A model generated the notes under the pieces. The model searched no databases. It was not told the DNA's origin and was given only the letters and a program-made list of their open reading frames with translations. Positions 15,789 to 24,873 of a DNA stretch of 64,000 bases are shown in pieces. The stretch is from NCBI GenBank assembly GCA_937951485.1, contig CALEDJ010000034.1, forward strand, positions 1-64,000. Direction: 5' to 3'. Position numbers and translations under genes: made by a program. How positions within the stretch are numbered: position 1 is the stretch's first letter; each line of letters opens with the position of its first letter. This DNA comes from an uncultured bacterium (GTDB lineage Bacteria; Hydrogenedentota; Hydrogenedentia; Hydrogenedentales; CAILVY01).

Positions 15789-17132
15789 ATGCCCACGCTG
15801 AGCGTTATCATGATTGTCAAGGACGAGGCGGACCGTTTGACGGACTGTCTTGCAAGCGTGCGGGGCATCGCGGATGAGATCGTGGTGTGCGACACAGGGT
15901 CCGTGGACGCGACGATTTCGGTGGCGAAGGGTTTCGGGGCGCAGGTCTCTTCGATTCCCTGGGAAGACGATTTCGCAGCCGCGCGCAATGAAAGCATCCG
16001 GCGGGCGCGGGGGGACTGGCTGCTGCATCTGGATGCGGATGAGGCGCTCGACCCGGAGGGCGCGCGGCGTATCCGCGAGGTGGTGGACGCCGACGGCCTG
16101 GGCGCGGATGCCGTGGAACTGGTGCTTGCCAATTACTGCAACGATCCCCGCGCCTGGCGGTGGACGCCCGCGGACCCCGGCAATCCCTGCGCGCGCGGTT
16201 ATGCCGGGTATATCCGCGTAGGGCTGCTGCGGCTCTTCCGCAATGGACGCGGTTTCGAGTACCGCGAACCGGTCCATGAAAATATCACAGAGAGTGTCCT
16301 TGAGTGCGGTGGCCGCATCCGCCGGGAAGAGATTCTCATCCACCACTACGGCTATGACACCGAAGAAACCCGGCGCGGCGAAAAAGCGCAGCGTTACCTG
16401 ACCATCGCGCGGCGGAAAGCGCAGAATCGGCCCCATGATGTGAAAGCGTTGCATGACTGCGCGGAACAGGCGCTGGCCTGCGGCATGGCCGACGAGGCGG
16501 AGACCTGTTGCCGCCGGGCGCTGGCCATCGCACCGGAGGATGTGGCCGCTGCAACGACACTGGCGAACGTCCTCTTGAATCGAGGCGATCTGGAAGAAGC
16601 GCGGAAAATTCTGGAGCGCCTCGCCCAAAAGACCCCTCCCCTCCCCCATGTGTTCACCGCGCTGGCGGCGATCGCCGTGCGGGAAGGATGGCTGGCATTG
16701 GCGCAACGCCATCTGGATATTGCCTTGGAAGTCGAACCGCGCCATGTCATGGCGCGGCTTTATCGCGCGCGGGTCTGCGACCTGTTGGGGGAGGCCGACG
16801 CGGCGTGCAGCATCCTGGAAGACCTGCACGCGGCATTTCCCCAATTGCGAGAAATCCGGGATCGGCTGGAGGCGCGCCGGCGCCGGCGCGACGCCGAAGC
16901 CCAATTCATCTCCGGACATACCGAAGCCGCGCTGGCGGCCCTCGTGTCGGCGCTGGATCAAGACCCCGAAGACCCGTTGATTCACAATGATCTGGGCGTA
17001 GTGCTGCACTCCCTTGGACAATATGAGAAGGCTCTGGATCGCCTCAACCGCGCATTGGCGCTGGTCCACAACCTTCCGGTCGCGGCGGCAAACCGCGCCG
17101 CGTTACTGCGGATGATGGCCGGAAATACGTGA
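15789..17132 (+). CDS. Glycosyltransferase family 2 with C-terminal TPR repeats
   Basis: A 447-residue protein. Residues 1-~210 are a GT2 catalytic domain: LSVIMIVKDEADRLTDCLAS, the nucleotide-binding DEIVVCDTGSVD, and WLLHLDADEAL with the DxD-like metal motif. Residues ~215-440 form tetratricopeptide repeats (ALHDCAEQALACGMADEAET, NDLGVVLHSLGQYEKALDRL). This GT2-TPR layout is common for SunS-like or surface-glycan glycosyltransferases. The acceptor is unknown. It lies downstream of a terminator, so it should have its own promoter. Only a weak GGAAA precedes the start. Confidence 0.9.
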   Translation: MPTLSVIMIVKDEADRLTDCLASVRGIADEIVVCDTGSVDATISVAKGFGAQVSSIPWEDDFAAARNESIRRARGDWLLHLDADEALDPEGARRIREVVDADGLGADAVELVLANYCNDPRAWRWTPADPGNPCARGYAGYIRVGLLRLFRNGRGFEYREPVHENITESVLECGGRIRREEILIHHYGYDTEETRRGEKAQRYLTIARRKAQNRPHDVKALHDCAEQALACGMADEAETCCRRALAIAPEDVAAATTLANVLLNRGDLEEARKILERLAQKTPPLPHVFTALAAIAVREGWLALAQRHLDIALEVEPRHVMARLYRARVCDLLGEADAACSILEDLHAAFPQLREIRDRLEARRRRRDAEAQFISGHTEAALAALVSALDQDPEDPLIHNDLGVVLHSLGQYEKALDRLNRALALVHNLPVAAANRAALLRMMAGNT

Positions 17133-17259
17133 ATAAGAACGCATTCCTCTCGTCTGGATCGGCAAAAGCAGAAGGAAAGGCAGGTGCCGGATGGAAACAA
17201 CCGCATGTTACAATAATCGGGCGGCGCGGGATTCCATCCTGAAATGGAGGATGAAAGCC

Positions 17260-17649
17260 ATGAGATACGCAACATTGACGGGAATCGGCCTTGCGGCCGT
17301 GCTGCTTTTGTCGGGATGCCAGACCACGCCCACACAGCAGGGCGCATTGCTGGGCGGGGCGCTGGGCGCGGGACTGGGGACAATCATCGGTCACCAGTCC
17401 GGACAGCAACTGGAAGGCGCGTTGATTGGCGCGGGCGCCGGGGCGGTTGCCGGCGCATTGATAGGCGACCAGGTGGACGAGCGCCGGTCGCGCGCGCCGC
17501 AGACGGCCTACGTTGTCGATCAACGTCCCGTCGTGCGCGAATACCGCGTGGTGGAACGGCAGCCCGTGCGCGGGCACTATGAAACCCGCATCGTGAAGTC
17601 TCCGAACGGCGAAACCTACGAGGAAAGGGTTTGGGTGCCTCATCGCTAA
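17260..17649 (+). CDS. Glycine-zipper lipoprotein (17-kDa surface antigen type)
   Basis: A 129-residue lipoprotein. Signal peptide MRYATLTGIGLAAVLLLSGC ends in the lipobox LLSGC. A glycine zipper follows (GALLGGALGAGLGTIIGHQS, then GALIGAGAGAVAGALIGDQV), as in the Rickettsia 17-kDa antigen and SlyB-like outer-membrane lipoproteins. The tail is basic/aromatic with repeated V-x-R. TGGAGG sits 9 bases before the ATG at 17260. It probably stabilises the outer membrane. Confidence 0.85.
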   Translation: MRYATLTGIGLAAVLLLSGCQTTPTQQGALLGGALGAGLGTIIGHQSGQQLEGALIGAGAGAVAGALIGDQVDERRSRAPQTAYVVDQRPVVREYRVVERQPVRGHYETRIVKSPNGETYEERVWVPHR

Positions 17650-17686
17650 ACCATCCAAACCGATACTGACCCAGCGCCGGTGGCGC

Positions 17687-17971
17687 GTGGCGGGCGGGCT
17701 GAGCCTCGCCGGCAGCGCGCTGCTGGCGGTGTGTGGTCCGGAAACCCTGCGCAACCAGTGGCCACTCCCGGCGCTGCTGGTTTATTGGGGGATTTTTTTA
17801 TTGCTGATGCTGGCCGCCCTTTTGGCCGCGCTTCTTGACCTCTACTACATCCGCCTGCAATACCGCATCGGCCAGCGCGAAATCTTCCGCGCCACCCTCG
17901 GCAGCGAGGAATTCCGCCGCGCGCTGCGCGCCCTCCGGCAAAAGGACGATGCGCCGAAGGATGAATCGTAG
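17687..17971 (+). CDS. Small two-span membrane protein, unknown
   Basis: A 94-residue open frame starting at GTG with two hydrophobic segments (residues ~4-16 and ~26-48), then a basic amphipathic C-terminus (RIGQREIFRATLGSEEFRRALRALRQ). The frame stays open upstream into the lipoprotein gene without an ATG, so the start is uncertain. No ribosome site is evident. Codon use matches neighbours. It follows the lipoprotein gene by 37 bases. Confidence 0.55.
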   Translation: MAGGLSLAGSALLAVCGPETLRNQWPLPALLVYWGIFLLLMLAALLAALLDLYYIRLQYRIGQREIFRATLGSEEFRRALRALRQKDDAPKDES

Positions 17972-17982
17972 GCGGCGGACGG

Positions 17983-18510
17983 TCAGCGACGCCGTGCCAG
18001 GCCGATGTCGCCTTCGATGGAAACCGGTTCTGCGCCGGGAAAGGTGAAGTGCAAGGTGAAATCCCCGTCAAGCGCGTCCATCACGCCGTCGGCGTTGTAA
18101 TCATATCCCCGTCCATCAATGCTGGCCAGAACCACGCCCCCGCCACTGCCGCCCAGTGATCCCAGATAGATTTGCCCGCCCGGCAGTATCAGGCCTGTAA
18201 CCGGGAGTGTCGCGGATGCGGGCAGACTGTAGCGGGATAAGGCCCAAATCAGTGAGGGACAAGTGAAGTTCAGGAACAATTCTCCGTCCAACCTGTAGTT
18301 GCCGGGAAATGGGGCCGTCGTCCGCTGATTCAATTTCAAGGTGACGGCGCATCCATCAACAACATTCGCCGAGCCGGTCACCTGTCCTTCCCACGAGCCG
18401 ATGTAGGCGCCGGCGGCATCGAACGGCGGCCCGGATAAATCCATTACCAGACAGCCCGACGCCGTCATGACAAACACCCCGGCCGCCATCCACGGAAACA
18501 TGTTTCGCAT
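17983..18510 (-). CDS. Putative lipoprotein, unknown function
   Basis: A 175-residue protein starting at the ATG at 18510, chosen because GAGGAGAGGGGAC lies just upstream. The signal peptide ends in the lipobox ASGC (residues ~17-20). The mature part is beta-rich (IGSWEGQVTGSANVVDGCAVTLKL begins a lipocalin-like or META-like pattern), with a dockerin-type loop NADGVMDALDGDF near residue 150. Family not recognised. Confidence 0.7.
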   Translation of the reverse strand: MRNMFPWMAAGVFVMTASGCLVMDLSGPPFDAAGAYIGSWEGQVTGSANVVDGCAVTLKLNQRTTAPFPGNYRLDGELFLNFTCPSLIWALSRYSLPASATLPVTGLILPGGQIYLGSLGGSGGGVVLASIDGRGYDYNADGVMDALDGDFTLHFTFPGAEPVSIEGDIGLARRR

Positions 18511-18689
18511 GGCGTCCCCTCTCCTCTGTTGTGGCGATTCCGCCATCGCCTTTTTCCAACGCCGCCAAACCGGCTTATATCATACTCTAAAGGCCATCGT
18601 TTTCACAGCGTTACGCCCCTTGAATAACGGCGGGCCAAGAAATTCAATGTGCCGGAATCGGGTTATCGGGCGCGACAATCCGCCCGGTA

Positions 18690-19622
18690 CTATGTCCTGT
18701 CGTTGACAACCCGCGCGCCCAGCGCGCGCAGGCGCGTTGCCCATGCGGCCACGGTGGCGGTATCTGGCGGTGCGGCGGCGGCACGGCCGTCAGATGTCAT
18801 TCCGAATCGTTCCAGTTTGCTTTCTCCGTAGTCGTGATAGGGGATGATTTCAACGCCCTCGATGGTGGGCATTTCCCGACACAACGCCGCCAAGGCCTCG
18901 AAATGATCATGTCGGTCGTTATATCCGGGTATGATGGGACAACGCAGGCGGATGCGTGCGCCATGGGCATGGATGCGGCGCAGGTTGTCCAGGATCAGCG
19001 CGTTGTCCACGCCGGTCCATTGACGGTGCAAGCCGGGATTGGTTTCCTTGATGTCATAGAGAAACAAGTCGGTATGCGGCAGCAGACGGCGCAGACGTTC
19101 GGGATCGGCGTGGCCGCAGGTATCCACGCACCGGTGCAATCCTTTTTCTCCGGCGGCCTGTAACAGCGCTTCTGCGAACTCAATCTGCATCAGAGGTTCG
19201 CCGCCGGACAGCGTAATGCCGCCGCCGGAATTGTCGTAGAACGGCTTGTCGCGCAGCGCCTCCTTCAACGCCTCCTCGACGCTGGTCTCGTGGCCCGCCA
19301 TGTGCAACGCGCCGGACGGACATTCCTCCGCACAGGCCCCACACACGATGCAGCGGTTGCGGTCGAAGGCATGGCCGCGCTCGTCAAGCGTGTGGGCGGC
19401 GCGCGGACATACCTTGGCGCACGAACCGCACCCGATGCACAACGCGGGCGCGCAGGAAAGCAACGGCTGCCAGGAAACCGATTCCGGGTTGTGGCACCAG
19501 ATGCAGCGCATCGGACAGGCTTTCAGGAAAATCGTGGTGCGGATGCCCGGGCCGTCGTGGATGCAGAACCGCTGGATGTCGAAAACCAGTCCCTTCACAT
19601 CACGCGCGTGTTGCACCGGCAT
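18690..19622 (-). CDS. Glycyl-radical enzyme activating protein (radical SAM)
   Basis: A 310-residue radical SAM activase. Residues ~15-45 hold FDIQRFCIHDGPGIRTTIFL and the cluster motif C-x3-C-x2-C (CPMRCIWC). Two ferredoxin-type 4Fe-4S motifs follow (CIGCGSCAKVCP and CIVCGACAEECP), then the SGGEPLMQ motif. The layout is that of PFL-AE relatives for choline, glycerol or benzylsuccinate-type enzymes. It would install the Gly radical using S-adenosylmethionine. No glycyl radical enzyme gene is in the window, so its partner is elsewhere. Confidence 0.93.
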   Translation of the reverse strand: MPVQHARDVKGLVFDIQRFCIHDGPGIRTTIFLKACPMRCIWCHNPESVSWQPLLSCAPALCIGCGSCAKVCPRAAHTLDERGHAFDRNRCIVCGACAEECPSGALHMAGHETSVEEALKEALRDKPFYDNSGGGITLSGGEPLMQIEFAEALLQAAGEKGLHRCVDTCGHADPERLRRLLPHTDLFLYDIKETNPGLHRQWTGVDNALILDNLRRIHAHGARIRLRCPIIPGYNDRHDHFEALAALCREMPTIEGVEIIPYHDYGESKLERFGMTSDGRAAAAPPDTATVAAWATRLRALGARVVNDRT

Positions 19623-19687
19623 GGACCGTTCCTTCTGCGGCGGTTATTCATGAAACAGCATATCATGTCGCGTCGGGGGATGCGCGA

Positions 19688-22642
19688 TCATGCTCCGGCG
19701 CAGATCGTGACAATGCGCCAGACGCCGTCCACTTCGATCAATGCCGCTGCGATGCCGTATTCGCCGAAAGCGAACGCAAGCGAAGCAATGTTCCATCGGC
19801 CGACGACCAGCGCCAAGGGCCCGTTGACGATGACATGGTCGAGGGTCATGGCGGATGCTTGCGCGGGTCCCCACAGTACGGCTGTATTCATCATGGTGAT
19901 GAGGTATTGCGGGTCGTCAAAGACGAAATATTCGCCGTTCAACGTGGCGGATGCCATGCTGCACGGGCCGTCATAGAGGTTTTCATGCAAACTGCGCGTA
20001 TGCGCTTCGATGAGGGATTTTTCCCACAATTTCAACGCATTGACCACGCCATCCCGGCGTTCCGCGGGGGCTTCAGTCGCTCCCTCGTGCCTCCTGGGCG
20101 CCATCGCCAACCAAAGCAATCGCCACGAATTGCCTAGACCGTCCTGCGTCGCCGCATAGGCCGCGTCCCACGCTTCTGTTTCTGTCGCCACCGTGGCCGT
20201 ACCCACGATGAAGGGCCCTGCAGGACGTTCCGAGAAGTCCACCAGATGCGCATCAGACGGCAGTCTAAACCGCGCAGCGGCGGCGTCGCGGCGAAGTTCC
20301 GGCCGCGTCGCCATATGCGCCTGCGTTTCGTCACCCCGGAGCAGCAGCGATGCCTGTGCGCTCAAGAAAGGCCACAAAGGCGCGTTCCGCGCATCCCTCG
20401 CCGCCATCGCGGCCACCATCGCTTCCAGCAAGGCGCGTGGGCTTTCGTGGACGATAAGCGTGTCCGGCGCGGCATCCTCAATGACTTCCAGCAACGTTGC
20501 GTCGTTCTGGTCGGCGACCAGATACGTCAGCCCACGCGTGGCATCACGGGGAGCGGATATGGGATTGCCCCATCGATCGAAGCATCTCACGGAGTCGGGA
20601 ATGCGACGTGGCAGCGGTTCCGGGTGCTCGCCGTCGGCATACAACACAACCACGGTGCTGGGACCATTTGCATAGGGCCGGAGATTATCTTGTCGGAAAA
20701 TCAGGGCGGAGACGTCGGGCGCGGGCGCCGTGCGCCGTTCAAACTGCGCCCCTTCGATGAAATGCGCCAGCGCGGCCAGCGTCGCGTGCATGGGACGCAG
20801 CAGATAACCCGGCTCGATCAGCATGTGGGTGGACTGGCCGTGGCGCGGTTGAGAATGCACGGAATAGGCGAAGAAACGCTGGTTACCCGCCGCGATGGCG
20901 CTGAGAAACATGCGGGGATAGAGGTCGGCCCCGCGCGACCAGTCGCCCACGACCTCCGGGTCGGCGAAGGAGAAGAAGGACCCGTGGTAAAGCGTTACGT
21001 CCGGGCCGCCTTCGGAAAAGACGAGGGGCTTGGGCGGTCCGTACTTGGCCTGCTCCGCGTTGAGGCGGGCTGATACCCGCGCAAAGGAATCGCCAGGCCG
21101 CCCAGGCAGGTTGGGGTCGTAACGGTGCCAGGAGAGGATGTCGTAGTAGGGGTAGGCGCCCAGTGCCAGCACGGCCACATCCCAAAGCGGAGGATAGGTG
21201 TCGATCCCGAGGATCGTGCAATCGGGGTTCGCCGCTTTCGCCTCTTCGTATGCCGCCTTGAGCAGTTCGGCATACAACTGCGGCGTGCCGCCCTGGAAGA
21301 ATCGGAACATGTCCCACGGCTCGTTCCACACCTCCCAGTGATCAATTTTTCCCCGGTAATGCGTCACGACGCTGCGAACGTAGTTGCGCCAGTCCTCGGC
21401 GTTCTTCGGCGGGTGATAAACGCGGAAGTAGCCGTCCTGGTCCGTGCCGGAAGCCCACGGCGGCGCGCTGTCCAGCATGCCGAGAATGTGCAGGCCGTGC
21501 TTGTGCGCCAGCGCCACCTGGTCGTCATGCCATATCCACAGCCCTGGTTCCGGCTCGATATATCCCCACTTGGTGATGGTGCTCGCATCATGGATGCGGC
21601 ACCATTTGTAGCCCAGCCGGGCCACCGCTTCGAGATCGGGTTCCCGCAACGATACGTGGATGCCGAAAGGGGAGTCCGGCACCGGCCCCGGAACCGGTTC
21701 CGGCACGCGGGCCAGCAGCGTTTCCGTCCGCGCATATTCGCCGCCTGTGTTGCTGCGGATGATTCCCTCAACACGCATCATGCCGTAAGGCTGCGCGGCG
21801 TCGCCGGTTATTTCAAGTTTTTTTTCCCAGTATCGGCCCGCTTCCAGTTCAATCTCCGGCAAGACCCCGGTCTTGCCCGCCGTATGAACGACACGCAGGG
21901 TCAGGGTTGTCTCCTCCGGGATTTTTCCGGCAACCTTTGCGCGTACCAGCAGAGGCGCATCGCCGGTTACCACGCCCCAGGGCGCCACCGGTTCAAGCAC
22001 AAACCCCAGACTGTAAAAGCCTGTCGGCTCCCATTCCGCGGGCGCGTCGCCGGTGGTGTACAGCAACTTCAGGCAGTCCAGCCATAAGGTGGTGTTCTTT
22101 CCTTCGGCCGTCAGGGTAAAGTAGTAGCGGTCTTTGAATGCACGTTCGGGCGTGGCGGTCAAGACAATATGTTGTTCCTCCAAGGCCGCTGTCCGGGATA
22201 CCTGAACCGCCGTGGCGCGGTCCGTTTCGTTGTCATTCAAGGTGATGCTGACACGCGCCCCGGGCGGGTCCGAAGCCAGGCGCAGTTCCGTCAAACATGA
22301 CGCGCCCGCCGGTAAATAAATCACTGGGGATTGCAGTTCCACACGGCCGTGCTCTCCGAACACGATTTTCGCGCTGCCGGGTTGGAAGACGCGCGACTCT
22401 TTTCCAGTTCCATCAGCGGCATTCGCTTCCCAGGCATAGTCTTGACCATCCACGCGCCAACCGGCGGGCGCGCCCGCACCCATGCGATGGAAATTGAGCA
22501 GGTCGCCGAATACGGTCCCTTGCGTCGCATATATCAGGACAAGAAACGTTGCCATGATGTGGCGTTTCAGGTCGGTGGAAATGGGTGAGGAAAAGCGGAA
22601 CATGGCGGCAGCACGCACGCGAATACGTTCAATGTGACGCAC
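19688..22642 (-). CDS. Secreted glycoside hydrolase, GH-A clan (GH39-like)
   Basis: A 984-residue exported protein with an N-terminal hydrophobic segment (FLVLIYATQGTVFG). The first ~330 residues are beta-rich. A TIM-barrel domain starts at GIHVSLREPDLEAVARLGYK. HWEVWNEPWDMF (around residue 438) provides the clan GH-A acid/base Glu after Asn, and PLVFSEGGPDVT (around 542) is the probable nucleophile Glu. The substrate is unknown. GTG start at 22642 has AAAGGA at 8-9 bases. Later ATGs at 22603 or 22555 are alternatives. Confidence 0.85.
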   Translation of the reverse strand: MRHIERIRVRAAAMFRFSSPISTDLKRHIMATFLVLIYATQGTVFGDLLNFHRMGAGAPAGWRVDGQDYAWEANAADGTGKESRVFQPGSAKIVFGEHGRVELQSPVIYLPAGASCLTELRLASDPPGARVSITLNDNETDRATAVQVSRTAALEEQHIVLTATPERAFKDRYYFTLTAEGKNTTLWLDCLKLLYTTGDAPAEWEPTGFYSLGFVLEPVAPWGVVTGDAPLLVRAKVAGKIPEETTLTLRVVHTAGKTGVLPEIELEAGRYWEKKLEITGDAAQPYGMMRVEGIIRSNTGGEYARTETLLARVPEPVPGPVPDSPFGIHVSLREPDLEAVARLGYKWCRIHDASTITKWGYIEPEPGLWIWHDDQVALAHKHGLHILGMLDSAPPWASGTDQDGYFRVYHPPKNAEDWRNYVRSVVTHYRGKIDHWEVWNEPWDMFRFFQGGTPQLYAELLKAAYEEAKAANPDCTILGIDTYPPLWDVAVLALGAYPYYDILSWHRYDPNLPGRPGDSFARVSARLNAEQAKYGPPKPLVFSEGGPDVTLYHGSFFSFADPEVVGDWSRGADLYPRMFLSAIAAGNQRFFAYSVHSQPRHGQSTHMLIEPGYLLRPMHATLAALAHFIEGAQFERRTAPAPDVSALIFRQDNLRPYANGPSTVVVLYADGEHPEPLPRRIPDSVRCFDRWGNPISAPRDATRGLTYLVADQNDATLLEVIEDAAPDTLIVHESPRALLEAMVAAMAARDARNAPLWPFLSAQASLLLRGDETQAHMATRPELRRDAAAARFRLPSDAHLVDFSERPAGPFIVGTATVATETEAWDAAYAATQDGLGNSWRLLWLAMAPRRHEGATEAPAERRDGVVNALKLWEKSLIEAHTRSLHENLYDGPCSMASATLNGEYFVFDDPQYLITMMNTAVLWGPAQASAMTLDHVIVNGPLALVVGRWNIASLAFAFGEYGIAAALIEVDGVWRIVTICAGA

Positions 22643-22676
22643 GACGGTTTTCCTTTACGGATAGAGAGGCATGGAG

Positions 22677-22713
22677 AAAACCGGAGAGCGCTGTTGCCTT
22701 TTGCGCTCTCCGG
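22677..22713 (-). terminator. Rho-independent terminator of the second prepilin-like gene
   Basis: A perfect 11-bp stem (22681-22691 with 22703-22713), then TTTT on the minus strand. It separates the prepilin gene from the glycoside hydrolase gene. Confidence 0.85.
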
Positions 22714-22735
22714 TCATGCAGAAATCTTTCGATCT

Positions 22736-23620
22736 TCACGGATTGCCCAGGAAGGCCGCCATCTGGTTCTTCATGTGCACCTTGGCCTTGCAGACGGGCC
22801 ATTCGCTCGGATAGCGCAGGAAACTGACGTGACCGTCCATGTACAGGACATTGCCCCCACCAGGCACGTGGTTGAAATAACTCTCCGTCCTGTAACCGGG
22901 CGACCACACGGAGTCCCACATCACCACAAGTTCACTCTGCGCCTTTGTGCTCGCGGCGGGGTTGTTGATGTCGGTGATGAAAAAGCGTTCAATCCCCTCG
23001 CGCAGCCGATACACCGTCCTGTCTCCAGGAATTGAAATGTCATCTTCGAACGCCATGCCGGGATTCCCGGCGGCAAAAGCGTTCACGGCTGAGGTCATGA
23101 ACACGTTGGCCACCGCCAACAGGAAGTTCCAGTTGAGGTTGTCGGGCGTGTCCGCGTTCAGATTGCCGTCCGTCACAATGAGTTTCGGGTCCAGCGCCCA
23201 GCCGTAATACGTATAGGAAACTTCCCAGAAATCACAGGGGTCAATGGTGCCGTCCGGCTTGCGCCAGTACTGGTTGGCCAGTTGCTCCCCGTCCGCATCG
23301 GACGGGCAGATGATAATCTTATCGTCCGTCATGTACTCGGGATACACCGACGGTCCGTTGAAGAACTGGTTGAAGGTGTTCGGGGTGGCGCATTTGTTAC
23401 CCCAGGGGAAAGCCTTCAACATGCTGGGAAATTTCCCTCCTTGGGACTCGTTGGCATACATCTTGAAAACAAGCCCCATCTGCTTCAGATTGTTGGCGCA
23501 ACTCGATCGGCGCGCCGCCTCTCGTGCGCGCGCCAGCGCCGGCAGCAGAATTGCCGCCAGAATGCCGATGATCGCGATCACGACCAGCAGTTCTATCAGC
23601 GTAAACCCTTTTCTTTTCAT
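22736..23620 (-). CDS. Prepilin-like protein, second copy
   Basis: A 294-residue protein with the prepilin peptide [20 protein letters not shown] and [20 protein letters not shown] after it. The C-terminal H-x9-DG motif is [16 protein letters not shown]. It is closely similar in layout to the 10258-11187 product, which shares [10 protein letters not shown] and REGIERFF. Start at 23620 is preceded by AAAGGAGCAAGCA. The 81 upstream bases that stay open lack such a site. A terminator follows. Confidence 0.92.
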   Translation of the reverse strand: MKRKGFTLIELLVVIAIIGILAAILLPALARAREAARRSSCANNLKQMGLVFKMYANESQGGKFPSMLKAFPWGNKCATPNTFNQFFNGPSVYPEYMTDDKIIICPSDADGEQLANQYWRKPDGTIDPCDFWEVSYTYYGWALDPKLIVTDGNLNADTPDNLNWNFLLAVANVFMTSAVNAFAAGNPGMAFEDDISIPGDRTVYRLREGIERFFITDINNPAASTKAQSELVVMWDSVWSPGYRTESYFNHVPGGGNVLYMDGHVSFLRYPSEWPVCKAKVHMKNQMAAFLGNP

Positions 23621-23805
23621 TGCTTGCTCCTTTGCGAACGCCTCACCGGTGGGAACGTTCGTTGTTGTATTGCAGCATAAAGACTTGTTGGTCTTGCGCA
23701 CTGAATGTGCGGGTCATTGCGCCAGAAGCGCCACAGGCACGATATCTGACGTATCTATTCCACCTCCTTTCCATGTATTGCGTCACGACAATGGGAGCGA
23801 CCATC

Positions 23806-23842
23806 AGTGTGCAAGCGCGACGATGATTGTGTCTTGCACACT
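23806..23842. repeat. Inverted repeat after the tetR stop
   Basis: AGTGTGCAAG at 23806-23815 and its exact complement at 23833-23842, 17-base loop. There is no T-run on the minus strand, so it is a weak terminator candidate. Confidence 0.6.
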
Positions 23843-23845
23843 GCT

Positions 23846-24616
23846 TCAACTCCCGCCTGCCGGCATGCATTGCACTGCGGATTCTCTCATTGCCTCCAAT
23901 TTCTGTGATTCCTTCGGAAAAATCTCGCTGCGGACGCGGCGGCGCGTTTCGGCGTAATCCCAGTCCCTTGACAGCGGCTTCCACCCATAGCCGTCGCAAA
24001 GCATCTCGCAGCCGTTGTTCACCACGTCAAGGGGATTGGTGATCCCCAACTCGGCCGGAGGCGTCCAACTGGCCGCGCCGGAATGACCGAGTTCCGTGAT
24101 CGCCCAGAGGTTGAATGTGATCATCTCCGGCGTCACATCATCATTCAGAGACAAGTCGCCCTTTGCGATGGCTTCTTCCACGATGCCGGTGGCGATGGCC
24201 ACCGTGCGCCGCAGGCATTCCCGAAACGCCCTCAGCGAATCATTTGATGCGCGCTGCAGTATCGCCTCCGCGTTGCCGAGATGAAACAGACGCACATCAT
24301 CGGGATACAGGCGTACAAACAAATCCACCGATTCCCCCACGGCCTGCATGCGCTCCCGCGTTCCCCCGTGAAATTTCGCCGCACGCCGAATCATGTCATA
24401 ACGGCGTTCCATGCCCCGACACACCAGCGCAAGCACGATATCTTCTTTGCTCTTGAAATGAAGATAGATCGTGCCGCGCGAAAAGCCGGTCGCTTTCGCG
24501 ATACGGTCAAAAGTGAGGCCATGGTAACCATGGCGAAGCAGCAGTCTCTTCGCCTCGTCAAGGAACATTTGTGTGCGCGCTTTCCTGGCGCGCGCTTTTC
24601 GGACAGTGCTTTCCAT
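23846..24616 (-). CDS. TetR-family transcriptional regulator
   Basis: A 256-residue TetR regulator from the ATG at 24616. The helix-turn-helix is in FDRIAKATGFSRGTIYLHFKSKED (residues ~25-50), preceded by the usual basic N-terminus. The C-terminal ligand domain is longer than average. The start was chosen because a perfect -10 (TATAAT, minus strand) ends 6 bases before this ATG, implying a leaderless or near-leaderless message. An inverted repeat fills the promoter spacer, so autoregulation is likely. The second prepilin gene follows after 225 bases. Confidence 0.9.
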   Translation of the reverse strand: MESTVRKARARKARTQMFLDEAKRLLLRHGYHGLTFDRIAKATGFSRGTIYLHFKSKEDIVLALVCRGMERRYDMIRRAAKFHGGTRERMQAVGESVDLFVRLYPDDVRLFHLGNAEAILQRASNDSLRAFRECLRRTVAIATGIVEEAIAKGDLSLNDDVTPEMITFNLWAITELGHSGAASWTPPAELGITNPLDVVNNGCEMLCDGYGWKPLSRDWDYAETRRRVRSEIFPKESQKLEAMRESAVQCMPAGGS

Positions 24617-24622
24617 GCCGCG

Positions 24623-24652
24623 ATTATATGACATAGTGTCAGAATTTGTCAA
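24623..24652 (-). promoter_or_regulatory. tetR promoter with internal palindromic operator
   Basis: On the minus strand: TTGACA (24652-24647), 18-base spacer, TATAAT (24628-24623). Both hexamers match consensus fully. The spacer contains TGACACTATGTCA (24641-24629), arms TGACA/TGTCA around three bases, placed where a bound repressor would block polymerase. Confidence 0.8.
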
Positions 24653-24873
24653 TACGTCAATCTTCCAGATACGAAAATCCACTCTGGATGTTTTCAAAAA
24701 TCATACTAATCATACGACAAAACCATTGACTATTGCTTGCCTTTCTGCTATGCTGACATCCGGGCAGTCAGTAGTGAGGCAGCAGTGATTGACGCTCACG
24801 GTTGGCAATGGCGGCATGAGTAAATGAACCATCATACTCACGTCCGCAGGCAGCAGAGGAGATGTGCAGGGCC

